From Pseudomonas agarici (GTDB taxonomy: Bacteria; Pseudomonadota; Gammaproteobacteria; Pseudomonadales; Pseudomonadaceae), in the NCBI RefSeq assembly GCF_900109755.1, contig NZ_FOAR01000011.1, positions 62,001 to 126,000 on the forward strand: a stretch of DNA of 64,000 bases, written 5' to 3'. The notes under the pieces are model-generated. The model was not told the DNA's origin. It saw only the letters and a program-made list of their open reading frames with translations, and made no database searches. Below, piece by piece: positions 53,813 to 61,602 of the stretch. The translations under genes and the position numbers were made by a program. Position 1 is the first letter of the stretch. Each line of letters begins with the position of its first letter.

Positions 53813-54709
53813 TCAGCTTGCATACCTGGCCAGCTTGCCTTGGATAAAGTCGAGGAAGCATTGGATGCGCAAGGCCAGCCGCGAGTTACGGTAGTACACC
53901 GCATGGATCGGCTGGCGATAGCCGCTGTTGGCTGGCGCCAGGATCACCCGTAGGCGACCGGACCGGATGTCCTCGCAGGTCATAAAATGCGACAGGCAGG
54001 CAATGCCTTGCCCCTCCAGCGCCAACTGACGCAAGGTCTCGCCGCTGGATGCGCTGATGCTCGGCTGGATTGGCCAACGATCCCCCTGGGCATGCCGCAA
54101 CGGCCAGTGGTTGAGACTCTCGGCCTGGGTGAAGCCAAGTAGTGTGTGCGCGGATAAGTCATTGACGCTGACCGGTACACCATGACGCTCCAGGTACGCG
54201 GGGCTGGCGAGGATATTCAGCGGGCTGCTGCCCAGCGGACGGGCGTGCAAGGTCGAGTCCGCCAGATTGCCGATACGAATAGCGATATCCGTGCTCTGCT
54301 CCAGCAGATCGATGATCAGGTCGTTGCTGTTGAGTTCCAGTTGGATATCCGGGTACAGCTCGCGAAACTCGGCGATATACGGCACCACTGCGTGCAGCAT
54401 GAAGGGCGACGCGGCGTTGATCCGCAAGCGCCCGGCCGGCGTGCGCTGCCGCAGGGACAGGCGCTCTTCCAACTCGTCCATCTGCTCCAGGATCTGCTTG
54501 GCCCGCTCGAAGAAAAACTTGCCCTCCTCGGTCAGGTCCATGCGTCGGGTGGTGCGATTGATCAGCGTGGTATCGAGCTTGGCTTCCAGCCGCGACAAGC
54601 AGCGACTGACCGCCGACGGGGTTTGGCCGATCTGCTCAGCCGCCGCTGAAATCGAACCGCACTCAATCACGCCGACAAAGATCTGCAACTCATCGGATCT
54701 GGCTTTCAC
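53813..54709 (-). CDS. LysR-family transcriptional regulator
   Basis: 298 residues from a GTG with AGGGG upstream. The HTH (GSISAAAEQIGQTPSAVSRCLSR) and a DNA-distal domain of the CrgA/YafC type are complete. It lies 126 bp upstream of the SDR gene on the same strand and probably regulates it. The pair interrupts the type III effector genes without an hrp box of its own. Confidence 0.9.
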   Translation of the reverse strand: MKARSDELQIFVGVIECGSISAAAEQIGQTPSAVSRCLSRLEAKLDTTLINRTTRRMDLTEEGKFFFERAKQILEQMDELEERLSLRQRTPAGRLRINAASPFMLHAVVPYIAEFRELYPDIQLELNSNDLIIDLLEQSTDIAIRIGNLADSTLHARPLGSSPLNILASPAYLERHGVPVSVNDLSAHTLLGFTQAESLNHWPLRHAQGDRWPIQPSISASSGETLRQLALEGQGIACLSHFMTCEDIRSGRLRVILAPANSGYRQPIHAVYYRNSRLALRIQCFLDFIQGKLARYAS

Positions 54710-54870
54710 CTTGACCCCTCATCCGGAAACAGGCCTGATAGTAGCCGTATGTGGGGTAAAAGGAACCAAGGAAGAGCTCGAAGCCGTGCGCAAGTACTTC
54801 GTCTTTGCCTGAATAGCGCCTGCGATGCTTACCGGCCGCGTCGGCAGCCGGAGGCTGATGCACAAACGAG

Positions 54871-56298
54871 TCAGACTGCCGGGTCGTTGGGGTTGGGCGC
54901 CGCCGGGCGATTACGAAGTCTCGAGTTGTTGACCATGCCCGCCAGTCTATCGGCCCCAGACGACGCGGCACCACCAATCTCGTTAATCACGTGGCTCACG
55001 CCTTGCTTGACCTCCGTGTAGCTTGAACTGATCTGTCTGCTGGCGGACTCGGCCTTGGCCACCACCTCGGCGTGCACTTGCTTGGCGATAGCCTGAGCCT
55101 TGGGCGGTAAGTCTTCCTGCAACACCTTGACCGCGCCGTCGCTGGCCGGCCCGACCAGGGTCGCGGTCGCTCCGAAAGCGGCAAAAGCCAGCGCCGACAT
55201 GACAACGTTGGCCAACTGGTCTAATGCGACCCCCTTCACGAGAGAAAGACCAGCCTCGGTCGCGGCCCCCTTGACCGCGCTACGCACCTCCCCAGCAAGG
55301 GCAAAACCACCGCCCAGGGCTAGGCCATTATTGGCCAGACTACTCATGGAAATCGCCGCGCTAGCGGATTTCAGAGCGTCGGTCATGATGTCCACTGGCA
55401 GCTTCGCTATACGCTTGAGAGCGCTGGTTAAAGGATCGACACGGGGGTTACAATCCCTCAGCTTCTGGTACTGCTCTTTCCAGTCCTGACGCCCGAACAA
55501 GTACTCGGGACCAGCCCGATGCGCCTTTAAGTCAAACGAGCGCGAGATGATATTCGAACCGGCACCTGCCACCATCCCACCCAGCGCGGTCACTCCAGTA
55601 TCCACCGCCGCCGCCGTATTCGAGCCTTCGGTGGCGGTCAAGCTGGTGTTGAGTATGCCGCGCACCACATTACGCACGGTAAAGGTCTGAAGCGCTAAGG
55701 CGCTCTGCCCTGCCTGGATGAGGCGGTTTTCCGAGGCCTTGGCCTTCTGCGCGGCCTGCATTACAGGTTCGAGTTTTTCGGTCGGTGCCTTGAACCAGAA
55801 CGCATCATGGGTTGCTCTCGACAATAGGCCGTTACCGACCACGTCCAATGCACCAGAAACGGTGCCGGCGATTAAACCGGCATAGGCTGGACTGTTGGCC
55901 GCATCGGCGGAAATCCCTGGCACCTTGTCGAGCAACACCGTAGCGACGGCAAACGGGATACTGCCCACCGCCCCATGAACCGGTATCGTGACCCTATCCA
56001 TGCCATTGGCCTTGCTCAGCATGCTCTCGACATCGGCAGCAGTCTGGCCCAGCTGCTGCAGTTCCTTGGCGCGATCATTGATCAGTGCGTCAAGAAAGCC
56101 CCCGTTATCCACGGTCCTGTGCGGCTCGAAAACATCGGCCATCTTCTGCTTTAGTCCTTCCAGGTTTTGCGTCGCGCTGAGCTCGACCCGCCCGGCGGCA
56201 GACGTCTGCGCCAGCGGTTGCATTTCCACGTCAGACGCGGAATGTGCGAGCCGCTGCGCAATGCTCGGGTGATGTGCTCCGGTGGAGGAAATAGTCAT
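54871..56298 (-). CDS. hopAA1: HopAA1-family type III effector
   Basis: 475 residues, close to the 486 or so of P. syringae HopAA1-1. Segments correspond to those I know from that family: VHGAVGSIPFAVATVLL, LIAGTVSGALDVVGNGLLSR, ALQTFTVRNVVRGIL, LPVDIMTDALKSAS and SSLANNGLALGGGFA. The N-terminus is Ser/His/Gln-rich as in secreted Hrp effectors. HopAA1 acts in plant cells and contributes to virulence as part of the conserved effector locus. Here it is the third gene of an hrpK-led operon, 60 bp after hopP1. Confidence 0.85.
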   Translation of the reverse strand: MTISSTGAHHPSIAQRLAHSASDVEMQPLAQTSAAGRVELSATQNLEGLKQKMADVFEPHRTVDNGGFLDALINDRAKELQQLGQTAADVESMLSKANGMDRVTIPVHGAVGSIPFAVATVLLDKVPGISADAANSPAYAGLIAGTVSGALDVVGNGLLSRATHDAFWFKAPTEKLEPVMQAAQKAKASENRLIQAGQSALALQTFTVRNVVRGILNTSLTATEGSNTAAAVDTGVTALGGMVAGAGSNIISRSFDLKAHRAGPEYLFGRQDWKEQYQKLRDCNPRVDPLTSALKRIAKLPVDIMTDALKSASAAISMSSLANNGLALGGGFALAGEVRSAVKGAATEAGLSLVKGVALDQLANVVMSALAFAAFGATATLVGPASDGAVKVLQEDLPPKAQAIAKQVHAEVVAKAESASRQISSSYTEVKQGVSHVINEIGGAASSGADRLAGMVNNSRLRNRPAAPNPNDPAV

Positions 56299-56358
56299 TG
56301 GCGTCTTGCCTCATTTTGTTATTTTAGAATTTCCGTTCAATCAAATGTCAACCGGCCG

Positions 56359-57330
56359 TCAGGCCGGCAACTGTCCTTTGCCGCTGCCGATGATCTCGGC
56401 GAATTTCAGTACATCGGCCGGGTAGCTCGAACTGCCGACGCCGCCGGTATCGGCCAGATTACGCGTGTTGACCTTGTCGGGACCGGAGTTGTAGGCCCGC
56501 AGCGCAGCGCCGATATTGCCGCTGAACGCCTTGGCCTGATCGCGCAGATAAAGCGCACCGGCCAAAATGTTGTCGTGAGCGTTATTGACGTTGGCGTTAC
56601 CCAGCAGGCCGGGGTTTTCTTTCTTCAGGCCAGCGAAGGTGTCGGCGTTGATCTGCATCAGGCCGGCATCGGTCTTGCCGTTGACGTTGGTGCTGGCGGC
56701 GCCCAGGTTGCCTCGCGATTCGGCCCAGATTTGCCCAGCGATGACCTTGGCCGGCATGCCGGTGGCCTTGGCCGCGTCGAGGATATCCGCACGATAGGGT
56801 TCCAGTTGCTTGGGCAGGTGCAGTTCACCACCGCTGCTCAGGCCACCGGCATTGTCCACCGCGCCCGCGCCACCGGCGCCAGATGCCGGAGCACCGCCAC
56901 TCGCGCCTTTCACTGGCGAACCACCGCCGGCATCGCCAACACCACCGCCACCGCCATTCTGCGCCGGCGCCACCGAGTCGTCAGCGGAGTCGTCGTCCTG
57001 CTGGGGCTTGAGCATCGCCTGCAACCACTGCATCACCGCCTTCTGAATCACCTGCAGCAGTTGATCGAGGATATCCGGCTGCTGGGCCTCACCCGCACCG
57101 CCGACGGCGCCGACTTTGTTCGGGACATCCGGCGGCGCAAAGTTCACCGGGTTCTGCGGCTGGGCGGCGAAGATCCCCATGGCGCTAGGGTCCGGGCTCT
57201 GGTTGGCGCTCTGGCCGCTGTCCAGGCCGTGTTCATGCCCGCCAGGCCGGCCAAGGTTTGCCAGCTCGGAATCGAACCTATTGGCAATATCTTGCACAGC
57301 CGTGCGAACCGGAGAAATCGATAAGCTCAT
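56359..57330 (-). CDS. hopP1: HopP1-like harpin / lytic transglycosylase
   Basis: 323 residues from the ATG at 57330 (AGGAG seven bases upstream); an 11-codon longer frame is less likely. Residues 1-170 are Gly/Ser/Ala-rich, cysteine-free and harpin-like, with an amphipathic helix (LDQLLQVIQKAVMQWLQAML). Residues 180-310 form a soluble lytic transglycosylase domain with the catalytic Glu in IAGQIWAESRGNLGAAS, then GLMQINADTF and AALRAYNSGP. Such helper proteins open peptidoglycan for the secretion needle and can be secreted. Confidence 0.85.
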   Translation of the reverse strand: MSLSISPVRTAVQDIANRFDSELANLGRPGGHEHGLDSGQSANQSPDPSAMGIFAAQPQNPVNFAPPDVPNKVGAVGGAGEAQQPDILDQLLQVIQKAVMQWLQAMLKPQQDDDSADDSVAPAQNGGGGGVGDAGGGSPVKGASGGAPASGAGGAGAVDNAGGLSSGGELHLPKQLEPYRADILDAAKATGMPAKVIAGQIWAESRGNLGAASTNVNGKTDAGLMQINADTFAGLKKENPGLLGNANVNNAHDNILAGALYLRDQAKAFSGNIGAALRAYNSGPDKVNTRNLADTGGVGSSSYPADVLKFAEIIGSGKGQLPA

Positions 57331-57375
57331 GGTCCTGCTCCTCTGCTCGATGGCATCAGTCACTAAGGATTTACA

Positions 57376-59643
57376 TTAATGCGCCCGAGGGATACCAAAT
57401 TGGTCCAGGGTCGGATCGACGTTGTGATCGAACTGTTTCTGCGCGTGGTGTTTCCTGACCGCTTCGATGATTGCCATGATGCCCAAGCCCAGGCTCATGG
57501 CTGCATCGACTAGCCAGCCCACTGGTCCGGCCGCCGCGCCCATGGCGGCTACCGCCCCCATACCGACTGCTTCACCGACTATGGCCCCGGCAATACGCCC
57601 ACCGATGGAGACGGCCATACGCCCCAGCCCGACCGAAGCCTCACGCCCGGCCATCTTCCCGGCAGTCTCGATACCGTTCTTGGCGGCCGACAGCCCCGAC
57701 TTGGTGTTGTCGTAGCCGCTCTTGATCTGCTCGGCCTTGCTGGTCGATGGCGCGGTATCGGTATCGGTACCCGGATCGGACATGCCTTCGAGCAGTTCGC
57801 GGCCCTTCTTCGATTGCTGCAACTGATCAACCGTGGTGTTCATGTAGCTGTCCTGCCGAGCGCTAACAAAGTCATCGGGCAGTACGCTGTCATAAGCCGC
57901 CTTGCGCGCATCGACGGTTTGTACGGAGTCGCCGACATCGGCCTTCTTCTGCCCCAGCAGTTGCTTGAGCGCACCGCCTTCGCTGAAGTTGGCTTCATAG
58001 GACTGCTTGAGCTTGGCCTGTACCTGCGGCTGCCCACCGATCACTTGCTGCGCGCTGGGCAACTGGGCTTGCGGGCCCAGCAGATCCTGTTGCATCTGTA
58101 GCTGTGCCGAAAGGCCGGTGATCGCGCCCGTGTAGTCAGCCTTGCTGCTATCGCCCTTGGCCTGACGGTCGGCGGTGTTCATATCGTTGCGTAGCGCCTG
58201 GCCACTAGTCACCTGTTGCAACTGGCCCTTGACTGCCTTGTCCAGGGCCGGGTCACTCGCCACCAAGGCGCGTTCCTGGCTCGGCACCGCCTGCTTCATG
58301 TAGGCCTGGACATCAGGGTCGGCTTGCAACTGGGCGATCTTTTCCGCCAGCGCATCTTCGGTCTTGCCGGTCTTGTGCAGGTCGCGACCAGCCACCACGC
58401 TTTGCTGGGTCTGCTGTAGCTTGACCATGACCGCGGCTTTCTGCGCGCCGGTGTAGTTCTGTGGTTGCTCGAAAACGTCCTTGCCCAGCTTGCTGATGTC
58501 GGTTCCGGCTACAGCGTTCAAGGTCGCCGCATCACTGAGCATGGAGGCGAATTCGCCACCGTTGGTCGGTGCCTGCTTCTTCACCCAGTCGCCGATATTT
58601 GCCGCGTCGAACAATTTGTCCGGACCATGGGTCGCCAAGCCACGACCGGATAATCCGCCCTGGTCGAGCATGTTCAGAAAGCCCGGTTGAGAGAAGGTCT
58701 TCGCCGATTGCTTGAGAGCACCGGACAGACCCGGATTGCTCTTCTGCAAGGCTTGTAGGCCGTCGGCACTGGTCTCGCCGTTAATCTTGGTTTCGCCTTC
58801 CGTCCCAGCGCCATGGTGGGGATCGGCCGCCGCGGTGAGCGGGGCGTTGGCTTTCAACAACAAGGCTGAACGGACCATCTGCAAGGACTGCGGATCAGCG
58901 TCGGGGTGATCCTTCTGGTAATGCGCAAGATCCTTGGCCGCACTATCGGCGGCACCCTGCATCTTCTTGGCGAACGCCTTGAGGTCGCCATCGGTGATCT
59001 TGCCATCGGCCTTGCCACCATGCTTGGCGGTGTCGATGGCGGTCTTGATGGCCGGGTTGTCGTTGATGAACTTCATCGCCTTGGCCCCATCAGGGCCTTT
59101 CTCCAAGGCCATGCGCGCGGCGGCGATCGGTCGATTGAGCTCTTTCTCTGCCTGCAGGCGCTGATCGGGCGGCAGGTTCGCCACCATCGGTGCCCAGCGC
59201 TCCAATTCCTTGGGCGAGGAGTACTTCGAATCGTCGAGAAAGGCGGCTTCCGGGCTCGGTGCGGCGGCAGGTGGCGAACAATCGTCGCTCCTGGCCGCCG
59301 GCACAGCGGTGAGGGCTTGTGCCGCCTGACATGCACCGGCTGCCTGCGCGGGTTGAGCAGCCGTGGCCGGAGCCTTGTCCGGTCCCTGGCCTTCGGGTTT
59401 GGCATTGCCACCACCCAACAGCCGCCTCAACAGTTGGCTGATCATGCTCTGCAGTTCATCGGCCTGATTGACGGGCGGGTGCTGCCCAAAGGTATGGCAC
59501 GTAAACTGCGCGCCGAACTCAAATCCTTGCAGGCTAGCGCGTTTGAGCGGATCCGCCGACGGATCGACCGACGGTTCTGTTGACATGTCGGCGCCCGACA
59601 TCGGAGCGCCACTACCGGAAAAGGGTGTATTGGAGATTCGCAT
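57376..59643 (-). CDS. hrpK: HrpK, type III translocator (HrpF/NolX-related)
   Basis: 755 residues. A long soluble, Ala/Gln/Asp-rich region precedes two hydrophobic segments near the C-terminus (IGGRIAGAIVGEAVGMGAVA and VDAAMSLGLGIMAIIEA), the arrangement of HrpK/HrpF pore-forming translocators. Two Cys lie in the first 125 residues. Position next to hrpL is the same as hrpK in P. syringae. It would insert in the plant plasma membrane to pass effectors. The hrp box is 32 bp upstream, and hopP1 follows after 45 bp. Confidence 0.88.
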   Translation of the reverse strand: MRISNTPFSGSGAPMSGADMSTEPSVDPSADPLKRASLQGFEFGAQFTCHTFGQHPPVNQADELQSMISQLLRRLLGGGNAKPEGQGPDKAPATAAQPAQAAGACQAAQALTAVPAARSDDCSPPAAAPSPEAAFLDDSKYSSPKELERWAPMVANLPPDQRLQAEKELNRPIAAARMALEKGPDGAKAMKFINDNPAIKTAIDTAKHGGKADGKITDGDLKAFAKKMQGAADSAAKDLAHYQKDHPDADPQSLQMVRSALLLKANAPLTAAADPHHGAGTEGETKINGETSADGLQALQKSNPGLSGALKQSAKTFSQPGFLNMLDQGGLSGRGLATHGPDKLFDAANIGDWVKKQAPTNGGEFASMLSDAATLNAVAGTDISKLGKDVFEQPQNYTGAQKAAVMVKLQQTQQSVVAGRDLHKTGKTEDALAEKIAQLQADPDVQAYMKQAVPSQERALVASDPALDKAVKGQLQQVTSGQALRNDMNTADRQAKGDSSKADYTGAITGLSAQLQMQQDLLGPQAQLPSAQQVIGGQPQVQAKLKQSYEANFSEGGALKQLLGQKKADVGDSVQTVDARKAAYDSVLPDDFVSARQDSYMNTTVDQLQQSKKGRELLEGMSDPGTDTDTAPSTSKAEQIKSGYDNTKSGLSAAKNGIETAGKMAGREASVGLGRMAVSIGGRIAGAIVGEAVGMGAVAAMGAAAGPVGWLVDAAMSLGLGIMAIIEAVRKHHAQKQFDHNVDPTLDQFGIPRAH

Positions 59644-59675
59644 GAGAGGTCGCCATAGTCAGTCGAACATATGGT

Positions 59676-59704
59676 TATGTGGCGCGATTGGCCCAACCGG
59701 TTCC
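59676..59704 (-). promoter_or_regulatory. hrp box of the hrpK-hopP1-hopAA1 operon
   Basis: Minus strand: GGAACC, 16 bases (GGTTGGGCCAATCGCG), CCACATA. It fits GGAACC-N15/16-CCACNNA. It lies between hrpK and the 3' end of hrpL. Confidence 0.92.
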
Positions 59705-59722
59705 AATCTGCTGACAATTGCT

Positions 59723-60259
59723 TCAAAACACCCCGGGAACGCTACGTTTAAGTTGCTCGCGGGCCCGTGACAGTCGTGAGCGGACGGTGCCGATCGGCAC
59801 CCCAAGGCTCTGGGCCGTGTCTTGGTAATTGCCGTCCATTTCCAAGCTGACTTGAATCACCTGCCGCATGGTCAGCGGCAAGGTAGCGATAGCCCGGACC
59901 ACTCGCGTCAACTGCCGATGACCGTCAATCTGCGCACCGATATCGACGCCATCGGACAGTTCCATTTCTTCACGATCTTCCCAACGCTCATGCAGCGGCT
60001 GCTTGTATTGGCGGCGAAAATGGTTACGGATCAAATTCAGGGCAATACCACACAGCCAGGTCTGCGGTCGGGAATCGAAACGGAACTTATGCTCGTTGCG
60101 TAGCGCCTCAAGAAAGGTGCCTTGCAAGATATCTTCCACGTCGTCGGGGTTCATCACCCGCCGCTTGATGAACGCTCGTAGCTTTTGCACCTGTTCGGTG
60201 TCGAGCTGACGAATGCCGGAGGCCTGTGGTGAATGGGTAATCAAATCGCTGGAGAACAT
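59723..60259 (-). CDS. hrpL: HrpL, ECF sigma factor
   Basis: 178 residues. Region 2 contains MNPDVEDILQGTFLEALRNE and FDSRPQTWLCGIALNLIRNH. Region 4 has LPLTMRQVIQVSLEMDGNYQ, then DTAQSLGVPIGTVRSRLSRAR. This is the hrp-specific ECF sigma that reads hrp boxes. The gene lies between hrpK and the divergent hrpJ, as in P. syringae. A sigma-54 promoter is visible 38 bp upstream of its ATG. Confidence 0.93.
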   Translation of the reverse strand: MFSSDLITHSPQASGIRQLDTEQVQKLRAFIKRRVMNPDDVEDILQGTFLEALRNEHKFRFDSRPQTWLCGIALNLIRNHFRRQYKQPLHERWEDREEMELSDGVDIGAQIDGHRQLTRVVRAIATLPLTMRQVIQVSLEMDGNYQDTAQSLGVPIGTVRSRLSRAREQLKRSVPGVF

Positions 60260-60296
60260 TGGAGATAAACCATTTCAGAATGTGTCCAACATCTGT

Positions 60297-60312
60297 AGCG
60301 ATTTGTATGCCA
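60297..60312 (-). promoter_or_regulatory. Sigma-54 -24/-12 promoter of hrpL
   Basis: Minus strand TGGCATACAAATCGCT: invariant GG and GC are separated by exactly ten bases, with flanking matches to TGGCAC-N5-TTGCT. hrpL is sigma-54-dependent in Group I hrp systems. The -12 element lies about 38 bp from the hrpL ATG. Confidence 0.8.
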
Positions 60313-60384
60313 TCTGATACTTAAAAATAACTCTTTGATTTTAATAGATTTTATTTTTTGTTACTTAAGGTTTCATTGCAAAAA

Positions 60385-60429
60385 ATTGCACAAACCACCC
60401 TTCCGAGTACAAGGTTTATTGCACAAACC
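60385..60429 (-). promoter_or_regulatory. Phased direct repeats, candidate enhancer site for the hrpL activator
   Basis: GGTTTGTGCAAT occurs twice on the minus strand (60385-60396 and 60418-60429), with starts 33 bp apart, about three helical turns. They lie about 75-120 bp upstream of the sigma-54 promoter, the usual distance for an enhancer-binding activator such as HrpR/HrpS. Assignment is inference. Confidence 0.45.
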
Positions 60430-60450
60430 TGCTCACCAGAAAGCGTGAAT

Positions 60451-60478
60451 GGAACCGGATCAGGCGCCTGACCACTCA
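60451..60478 (+). promoter_or_regulatory. hrp box of the hrpJ operon
   Basis: Plus strand: GGAACC, 15 bases, CCACTCA. It agrees with the consensus at every defined position. Its last base is the A of the first in-frame ATG (60478), so translation must start downstream, at 60508. Confidence 0.93.
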
Positions 60479-60507
60479 TGGGTTATTGCCCCACGAAGTT
60501 ATGCTCC

Positions 60508-61602
60508 ATGAAGATCGTCGCTCCGACCCTCTCGCCCATCTCGCTACCGAGCCTGACCGCTCCGGCCAAGTCGGCGGCACTGATTGCGCAAAGCACGCCG
60601 CACCAGGACAACTCGGCACGGCAGGTCACCCGCTTTGCTTCAGCCCTGGTGCAGCAGAGCCTCAGCCTGAGCCAGCGTGAGCTGATGGCCAGCAGTACCG
60701 CCCTGCAATCGAAGGCAGTCAAGCTCGGCGAGCTGTATCAGTTGCTGATGGGTACTCAAGACAGGGGCCTCGACGAGGCCGCTAGGGCGTTGCGACGCCA
60801 GTTGAAAAACCAGACGGCGAGCCTCGCGCAAGTTCTTGCATTCAGTGATGGCGACGCGGCCAAGGCCCATGTGACGCTGCAGGCAGCCGCTAAGCAGGCC
60901 CAGGATGAAGGCCACGTCAACGAGCACGTGGTGCTGAGCCAGCAACTCAAGTTGCTGCGCCGCGAACATGGCAGCCGGGCCAGAGCCGGTATGAATACCG
61001 CACGGGCTTTCGCCCGCTCCAGCCTGAATCCACGGCGGCGCCAGGGTCTGCGCGACTTGTACTACTCCGGGGTGGTCGGCCAGCAGACCCTCTCCGGCCT
61101 GATCGACACGTTACTGGGCATGGAAGAAGGCGAGCGACAATTCGAACCTACCTTGCGCGATCTGCGCGGGGCCATCGCCGACGATCTCGCCGCGTTGAAT
61201 CCGTCCAGTACCCCGCAGCAGCTGCGCAACCTCATGCACAGCCTGAACACCGCCCGCCATGTCGCCACGCTGCTGCAGAACAGCGAGCACCTGCTGGGCC
61301 GCATGCGCGACAAAAACCCGGCCTTGCAGCTCAGCGCGCCAGCCTTTCTCAAGCACCTGCTGGCCCTATCGGGAAAAGGCATGAACCTGCAAGAAACCCT
61401 GCAACTGACCCAGCACATCGGCGGCCCGAAACTCAAGCATCAACTGGCCTTTCTCAATGGCTTGCGGCCGATGCTGCAACAGTTGCCGATCCTGCTCTGG
61501 CGTGACCTCAAGGCGCGCCAAAACGCCCTCGGCAACCTGCTGTTGCTGATGGCCGAGCTGACCCACCAGGAGCAGAACCTGCCCAAAGGGGCCAACGCCT
61601 GA
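60508..61602 (+). CDS. hrpJ: HrpJ, type III secretion gatekeeper
   Basis: 364 residues from the ATG at 60508 (MKIVAPTLSPI). The earlier ATG at 60478 overlaps the hrp box -10 element and cannot be in the transcript. The sequence is helical, with SFS-like YopN/TyeA-type bundles (LALSGKGMNLQETLQL near 290-310). HrpJ controls the order of secretion and is itself secreted in P. syringae. Its stop overlaps the hrcV start by one base. Confidence 0.85.
   Translation: MKIVAPTLSPISLPSLTAPAKSAALIAQSTPHQDNSARQVTRFASALVQQSLSLSQRELMASSTALQSKAVKLGELYQLLMGTQDRGLDEAARALRRQLKNQTASLAQVLAFSDGDAAKAHVTLQAAAKQAQDEGHVNEHVVLSQQLKLLRREHGSRARAGMNTARAFARSSLNPRRRQGLRDLYYSGVVGQQTLSGLIDTLLGMEEGERQFEPTLRDLRGAIADDLAALNPSSTPQQLRNLMHSLNTARHVATLLQNSEHLLGRMRDKNPALQLSAPAFLKHLLALSGKGMNLQETLQLTQHIGGPKLKHQLAFLNGLRPMLQQLPILLWRDLKARQNALGNLLLLMAELTHQEQNLPKGANA

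Noticed and set aside
54762-54790. Possible hrp box (GGAACC at 54762)
   Set aside because: No CCACNNA at 15-16 bases downstream, and no gene in the right place.
54718-54812. Short plus-strand coding-like tail (GVKGTKEELEAVRKYFVFA) between LysR and hopAA1
   Set aside because: Looks somewhat coding, but has no start, no ribosome-binding site and no family I recognise; could be a remnant or chance.
60385-60400. Alternative sigma-54 site at TGTGCAATTTTTTGCA (minus)
   Set aside because: Lacks the invariant GG at -24; the site at 60297-60312 has exact GG-N10-GC and better distance to hrpL.
60478-60507. Start of hrpJ at the ATG at 60478
   Set aside because: This ATG overlaps the last base of the hrp box -10 element, so it is upstream of the transcript start.
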